This document shows positions 6,443 to 10,356 of a stretch of DNA of 10,356 nucleotides, piece by piece. Origin of the DNA: an uncultured Collinsella sp. Its GTDB lineage: Bacteria > Actinomycetota > Coriobacteriia > Coriobacteriales > Coriobacteriaceae. Location: NCBI GenBank assembly GCA_900752275.1, contig CAADUS010000231.1:1-10356 (forward strand). Direction: 5' to 3'. A program made the position numbers and the translations under genes. The notes under the pieces are model-generated. The model did not search any database. It saw nothing but the letters and a program-made list of their open reading frames with translations, and was not told where the DNA came from. Each line of letters starts with the position of its first letter. Positions within the stretch are counted from its first letter, which is position 1.

Positions 6443-7847
6443 ATTCCATTTGTGTATTGGACGCAGCGGCAAGCTGGGCCACATAGTCCTTAAACACGCG
6501 GCCGCGCTCCTCGTAGCCCGAGAACTCATCAAACGAAGAGCAGGCGGGCGACAGTAAGATCACATCGCCGCGACTCGAGAGCGAACGGGCGACATCCACG
6601 GCATCGCGTAGGTCGTCGGCCTGGGCGATATCGACATCACCGTCGACATCCGCTTCGTCCATAGCGGCGGTAAAGCGCTCGCGCGCGTCGCCAAAGCAGA
6701 CCACCGAGCGAACGTTGTCCATCACAACGCGGGCAAAGGACTCGAGCGGCGTACCCTTATCGTGACCGCCGAGCAGCAAGATCACATCGTCATCGGGAAA
6801 CGCCGTCAGGGCTTTTTCGACCGCATCGGTGTTCGTTGCCTTGGAATCGTTGACGTAGCGCACGCCATCGATCTCGCCACAGGGCTCAACGCGGTGCTCC
6901 AGCGGCTGGAACGAGACCAGACCGCGACATACACCGTCAACATCGGCGCCGACCGTCAGGGCCGCCGTGGCAGCACACAAGGCATTGATTACATTGTGAT
7001 GGCCCGAAATCTTAAGCTCGGACGTATCGACGAGCGGGGTCTCGACGCCCTTCAGGCGAACGACCATCCTGCCATCGCGCACAAATGCGGCGTCCTCGCC
7101 CGCAGGCTCGTCAAAAGCGACCTTGCAGATGCGACGGCCCGGAACATAGATATACTCATCGAACTCGTGAATGCCGGCATCCTCGACATCAACAATCACC
7201 AGGTCATCGTCGACCATATTCTCGAAGAGCTTAATCTTGGCGAGTGCATAGTTCTTATGGCTCTTATGCCAGCCCAGATGGTCGGGGGTAATGTTGAGCA
7301 GCACCGCCACACGGGGGTGAAGCTCCTGGCTCGTTGCGATCTGATAGCTCGAAAGCTCCGCCACAAACCACTCGTTATGCGCGCGGCCATCGATCTCGTT
7401 CACCGGCGGCTCACCGATGTTGCCGACAGCAACGCTCGCCTCGCCTGCCGCCTTAAGCAGATAGTCGGTCAGCGATGTGGTAGTCGTCTTGCCGTTGGTG
7501 CCCGTAATGGCAATCCAATTTTGGGGAGACAGGCGGTAGGCAAACTCGGGTTCACCCATAATCTGGGCAGCGTGATCGCGGCCAGCCTTAAAGAATGCCG
7601 AGAACTCCGAGATGCCCGGACACGTCACGCATACATCAAACGCGCCCTCGACCTGCTCGGTTCCGTAGACAAACGATGCCCCGTGCGCCTCGAGCGAGCG
7701 CGTGGCATCGTTGGGCTCGGACGTGCCGCCACCGTAAACGGTAACGGAACTCACGCGCTCGGGATGCGCAAGCGCCCAGCGAGCGACATCAAGACCGGAC
7801 TTACCCTGGCCCAAAACGAGCAGGCTAAAGACATCAGCAAGAGGCAT
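6441..7847 (-). CDS. murD: UDP-N-acetylmuramoyl-L-alanine--D-glutamate ligase
   Basis: Cytoplasmic Mur ligase that adds D-glutamate to UDP-MurNAc-L-Ala, using ATP. The 468-residue product begins with the MurD-type nucleotide-binding domain: LVLGQGKSG (10-18) and TCPGIS (75-80). The ATPase domain has GTNGKTTTT (116-124), ELSSYQ (164-169, a MurD signature) and NITPDHL (185-191). GHHN (282-285) and EHR (317-319) follow, then the C-terminal domain with NDSKATN (333-339), GGHDKG (360-365) and LSPACSSFDEF (432-442), all characteristic of MurD. No catalytic residue appears to be missing. The start is ATG 9 bp after the mraY stop with only a poor Shine-Dalgarno, again suggesting coupled translation. 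The final codons and TAG stop supply the AGGGG that probably serves as ribosome binding site for ftsW. Confidence 0.97.
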   Translation of the reverse strand: MPLADVFSLLVLGQGKSGLDVARWALAHPERVSSVTVYGGGTSEPNDATRSLEAHGASFVYGTEQVEGAFDVCVTCPGISEFSAFFKAGRDHAAQIMGEPEFAYRLSPQNWIAITGTNGKTTTTSLTDYLLKAAGEASVAVGNIGEPPVNEIDGRAHNEWFVAELSSYQIATSQELHPRVAVLLNITPDHLGWHKSHKNYALAKIKLFENMVDDDLVIVDVEDAGIHEFDEYIYVPGRRICKVAFDEPAGEDAAFVRDGRMVVRLKGVETPLVDTSELKISGHHNVINALCAATAALTVGADVDGVCRGLVSFQPLEHRVEPCGEIDGVRYVNDSKATNTDAVEKALTAFPDDDVILLLGGHDKGTPLESFARVVMDNVRSVVCFGDARERFTAAMDEADVDGDVDIAQADDLRDAVDVARSLSSRGDVILLSPACSSFDEFSGYEERGRVFKDYVAQLAAASNTQME

Positions 7848-7856
7848 GAAAGACCA

Positions 7857-8876
7857 CTATCCCAACTGGAAGAACAAAGCGAGGCCTAGGGCTCCGAAGG
7901 CTGCGGCGACAATCCAAAAACGGATGACGACCTTGGTCTCGGCCCAGCCCTTCTTTTCGAAATGATGATGAATGGGCGCCATGAGAAAGACGCGCTTGTG
8001 CGTAAAGTGGAAGTAGACGACCTGAATCATAACCGACAAGGTCTCGACGATAAACAGACCGCCGATGATGAGTGAAACGACCTCGGTGTTGGTTATGATG
8101 GAGGTGCAGGCAAAAGCAGCGCCCAGCGCCAGCGAGCCGGTATCACCCATAAAAATGCTCGCCGGACAGCAGTTGAACCACAAAAAGCCCAAGCAGGCAC
8201 CGGCGCACGCCGTGCAGAAGATGGAAAGGTTCACATCGCCGTGCAAAAACGCCATGGCAGCCATGGCCAGCATAGCGATCATGGAGGTACCACCGGCAAG
8301 GCCGTCCAAGCCATCGGTGAGGTTTACGGCGTTGGAAAGGCCCGCGATCATCAGCCAGCAAAAGACAAGGTAGAGCCACGGGAAAGAGAAACCGCAAATG
8401 GTGGTCGAAAGCACGCCAAGGTCGATCGTCAAGCCACCGGGGAAACGAATCTCGGGGGCAACGCCACACCAGTTGACGGCAAGCACGGTAAAGGTAACGC
8501 AGACGATGGTGAGGCCAATCATCTTGGCGTGAGGCGTCAGGCCGAGCGAGCGGCCGTGCGTGACAGAAGTCAGGTCGTCGATGAGACCAAGAACGCCGGT
8601 TGCCAGCGTGGCGAGCAGCACAAGCACGAGCTCGGTGGTGAGCTTGCCCATCAAAAGGCACGTCAGCGAAACGGCGACCAGGATGATGACGCCACCCATG
8701 GTGGGCGTGCCCTGCTTAATCAGGTGGCGCTTGGGGCCATCGGCGCGAACCTGCTGGCCGATGCCCTCGACCTTCAGGAGCTTAATCCACCACGGCATAA
8801 GCAGCATCGCGATGGCGGCGGCGATACCCAATCCCAAAAAGGCCTGGTACGTAGGATACGAAGGATTGCCGAACAT
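7857..8876 (-). CDS. mraY: Phospho-N-acetylmuramoyl-pentapeptide-transferase (lipid I synthase)
   Basis: Integral membrane enzyme that transfers phospho-MurNAc-pentapeptide from UDP to undecaprenyl phosphate, forming lipid I on the inner face of the membrane. The 339-residue product is of usual length and has alternating hydrophobic segments consistent with the ten-helix MraY fold. Family signatures are all present: TPTMGG (57-62), the Asp pair D100-D101 on a cytoplasmic loop, NLTDGLDGLAGG (185-196), FMGDTGSLALG (242-252), and the MraY-specific APIHHHFEKKGW (300-311), which separates it from WecA-type enzymes. The ATG lies 3 bp after the murF stop. The only Shine-Dalgarno-like run (GGAAGG, 13 bases upstream, inside murF) is weak and distant, so coupling to murF translation is likely. 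The stop is TAG, with murD 9 bp further on. Confidence 0.97.
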   Translation of the reverse strand: MFGNPSYPTYQAFLGLGIAAAIAMLLMPWWIKLLKVEGIGQQVRADGPKRHLIKQGTPTMGGVIILVAVSLTCLLMGKLTTELVLVLLATLATGVLGLIDDLTSVTHGRSLGLTPHAKMIGLTIVCVTFTVLAVNWCGVAPEIRFPGGLTIDLGVLSTTICGFSFPWLYLVFCWLMIAGLSNAVNLTDGLDGLAGGTSMIAMLAMAAMAFLHGDVNLSIFCTACAGACLGFLWFNCCPASIFMGDTGSLALGAAFACTSIITNTEVVSLIIGGLFIVETLSVMIQVVYFHFTHKRVFLMAPIHHHFEKKGWAETKVVIRFWIVAAAFGALGLALFFQLG

Positions 8877-8879
8877 GGG

Positions 8880-10304
8880 CTAGCACACACCTTCCACAAA
8901 GCGATCGAGCTCAACGAAGCGGGAGCCCTTGACCAGCACGACATCATGCTTCTCAAGTGCGCCGCCCATACGGTCGAGCACCTGCTGATAATCGGAGAAC
9001 ACCTGGATGCGGTCCTCATCCATACCCATCATGCGCGCGGCCTCGGCCATACGCTGGGCAAGCTCACCGCCGACACATGCGAGCATATCGAGCTTCTTGG
9101 CCGCCGCATAGGCGCCCACCAGCTCATGCATGCGAGGGGCCTCGTCGCCCATCTCGCCCATCTCTCCTAGAACGGCCATGCGCGAACCCGTGCACGAAAG
9201 CGAGCACAGCAGGTCGAGGCCCGCCGCCATCGATTCGGCACTGGCGTTATATGAGTCGTCGATGACGCGAGCGCCGCTCTTGGCGCGCTTGATCTCCTGA
9301 CGATGCCCGGTAATCGTGAGACCCCTAAAGGCGGCATCGATTTGCTCGGGCGTCACGCCAAGGCGATGGGCAACCGCCGCGGCCTTGACGGCATTGGGAA
9401 CGGACTGCACGCCGGGAATGGCAAGCAGGGTGTCGATGGTCTCGCCCGAGCCAAAATCGAGCGTAAAGACCGGGCGCCCCTCGTCGTCAATGCGAATGTC
9501 GCGCGCACGGACCTCATCGTCGTCCGAGACGCCCGCAAGCATCACGTCGACGCCCGCAGGCGCGGCAAAGGTGTCGCGGATGAACGGGGTAAAGTCGTCC
9601 TCGCCACCCAAAACCAACAACGGGAGAAGGTCACCGGCGGCGCACATGCCGCCAACAATCTCGGATTTGGCACGAGCGATATTCTCGCGACTGCCCAGAA
9701 TACCGATATGGGAGGTGCCGATCTTAGTCACGACGGCAAGGTTGGGATTGGCGGACTGAGAAAGGCGCTCAATCTCGTGGAAATGGTTCATGCCCATCTC
9801 GAGCACCAGAACCTCGGTGTCGGCAGGTGCCGCCAGTACCGCGAGCGGCATACCGATCAGGTTGTTGTAGTTGCCCTTGGTGGCCCAAACGCGATAGCGC
9901 TTGGCGAGCACCGCGGCGAGCACGTCCTTGGTCGTCGTCTTGCCGATAGAGCCGGTGATGCCAATCACCAGGCAGCCAAGCTCCAAACGATAAGCATGAG
10001 CCAGGCGCAGCAAAAACTCCTCGGGGTCATCGGTATGCAGGATGGCGCAGCCCTTCACTTGGGCAAGCGAAAGCAACTCGGCATCGGGCTCGCGCGTCAT
10101 AACGACGGCGCCGGCACCCGACTCGATGGCACAGGAAGCAAAGTCGTTGCCATCGACTTTTTCACCCGGGAAGGCAACGAATATCGTGCCCTCCTCAACC
10201 TGGCGTGAGTCGATAACGCAACCGCGGCATACCCGATCGGCTTCTCCCGTCACGGTTCGGGCCCCTGTTGCGGCCGCGAGGTTGTTGACGGCGATCTCTA
10301 TCAT
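8880..10304 (-). CDS. murF: UDP-N-acetylmuramoyl-tripeptide--D-alanyl-D-alanine ligase
   Basis: Cytoplasmic ATP-dependent Mur ligase that adds D-Ala-D-Ala to UDP-MurNAc-tripeptide, the last soluble precursor step. The 474-residue product has the three Mur-ligase domains at normal length. The N-terminal substrate domain carries DSR at residues 32-34. The central ATPase domain has a P-loop GSIGKTTTK (118-126), KGNYNN (143-148), EMGMN (169-173) and a TSH motif (198-200) where the family usually has AH. The C-terminal domain has GHRQE (333-337), DDSYNA (349-354) and GEMGEMG (380-386). Two places differ from most relatives: TKIG (193-196) instead of TNIG, and PGVQSVPN (297-304) where an HNxxN-like motif is usual. 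The ATG has a strong AGGGGAG Shine-Dalgarno 5 bases upstream. It ends in TAG 3 bp before mraY. First gene of the run in this window; murE is probably further upstream but not visible. Confidence 0.96.
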   Translation of the reverse strand: MIEIAVNNLAAATGARTVTGEADRVCRGCVIDSRQVEEGTIFVAFPGEKVDGNDFASCAIESGAGAVVMTREPDAELLSLAQVKGCAILHTDDPEEFLLRLAHAYRLELGCLVIGITGSIGKTTTKDVLAAVLAKRYRVWATKGNYNNLIGMPLAVLAAPADTEVLVLEMGMNHFHEIERLSQSANPNLAVVTKIGTSHIGILGSRENIARAKSEIVGGMCAAGDLLPLLVLGGEDDFTPFIRDTFAAPAGVDVMLAGVSDDDEVRARDIRIDDEGRPVFTLDFGSGETIDTLLAIPGVQSVPNAVKAAAVAHRLGVTPEQIDAAFRGLTITGHRQEIKRAKSGARVIDDSYNASAESMAAGLDLLCSLSCTGSRMAVLGEMGEMGDEAPRMHELVGAYAAAKKLDMLACVGGELAQRMAEAARMMGMDEDRIQVFSDYQQVLDRMGGALEKHDVVLVKGSRFVELDRFVEGVC

Positions 10305-10309
10305 TGCAG

Positions 10310-10316
10310 CTCCCCT
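10310..10316 (-). promoter_or_regulatory. Shine-Dalgarno of murF
   Basis: AGGGGAG lies 5 bases before the murF ATG at 10304, the strongest and best-spaced ribosome binding site in the window. This fits independent initiation of the first gene seen here, in contrast to the weak sites of mraY, murD and murB. Confidence 0.75.
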
Positions 10317-10341
10317 GTAAACCTAATAATGCTATCGGCGT

Positions 10342-10347
10342 ATTGTA
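10342..10347 (-). promoter_or_regulatory. Possible -10 box upstream of murF
   Basis: TACAAT on the minus strand matches the sigma-70-type TATAAT at five of six positions and lies about 38 bases before the murF ATG. Only nine more bases remain before the window edge, so the -35 region cannot be checked. It may equally be chance sequence between murF and an upstream cluster gene. Confidence 0.3.
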
Positions 10348-10356
10348 TCCCAGCGC

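Noticed and set aside
6762..7889. Plus-strand reading frame of 375 codons opposite murD
   Set aside because: Antisense to murD, whose motifs run through the whole region. It shows no domain and is explained by high-GC codon bias removing stop codons.
8241..9170. Plus-strand reading frame of 309 codons across the mraY/murF junction
   Set aside because: It spans two genes in antisense, is extremely rich in charged residues and Gly, and shows no family motif.
9303..10208. Plus-strand reading frame of 301 codons opposite murF
   Set aside because: Antisense shadow of murF with low-complexity basic composition and no recognisable fold.

Overview
The window is one uninterrupted block of peptidoglycan-precursor and cell-division genes (a dcw cluster), all on the minus strand. 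Read 5' to 3' on that strand, from the right edge leftwards, the order is murF, mraY, murD, ftsW, murG, murC, murB, ftsQ. Every gene is intact and its diagnostic motifs are readable. I see no RNA gene, mobile element, CRISPR array or broken gene.

Likely source: a high-GC, Gram-positive-type bacterium, probably an actinobacterium of the Coriobacteriia (Collinsella-like). This is inference. It rests on GC-rich wobble positions, the actinobacterial gene order, the absence of ftsA and ddl between murC and ftsQ, a type II MurB with the SCGS active-site signature placed between murC and ftsQ, and FtsQ and FtsW with long charged cytoplasmic tails. Protein searches or the flanking genes would be needed to name the genus.

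Layout: 10305-10356 is the leader of murF, with a strong Shine-Dalgarno and a possible -10 box at the very edge. From 10304 to 3806 murF, mraY, murD, ftsW and murG are packed with gaps of 3-9 bp or an 11-bp overlap, which fits one transcript and translational coupling. A 97-bp gap (3709-3805) precedes murC, the largest inside the cluster. murC, murB and ftsQ are again tightly packed (5-bp gap, then a 44-bp overlap). Positions 1-147 are an AT-rich non-coding stretch after ftsQ with small inverted repeats and promoter-like hexamers. An ATG at 4..2 on the minus strand, preceded by GAAGG, may be the first codon of the next gene; ftsZ would be expected but cannot be seen.

How the genes work together: MurB completes UDP-MurNAc, MurC adds the first residue (L-Ala), MurD adds D-Glu, and MurF adds D-Ala-D-Ala to the tripeptide (the MurE step is not in the window). 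MraY moves the MurNAc-pentapeptide to undecaprenyl phosphate, giving lipid I, and MurG adds GlcNAc to make lipid II. FtsW polymerises lipid II at the septum, and FtsQ is part of the divisome complex that controls septal synthesis.

I found no clearly new system. The points worth a second look are lineage-specific details: the repeat-bearing FtsQ tail, the FtsW C-terminal tail, substitutions at usually conserved MurF positions, start-codon choices that differ from the longest reading frames, and the leader-like sequence at the left edge.
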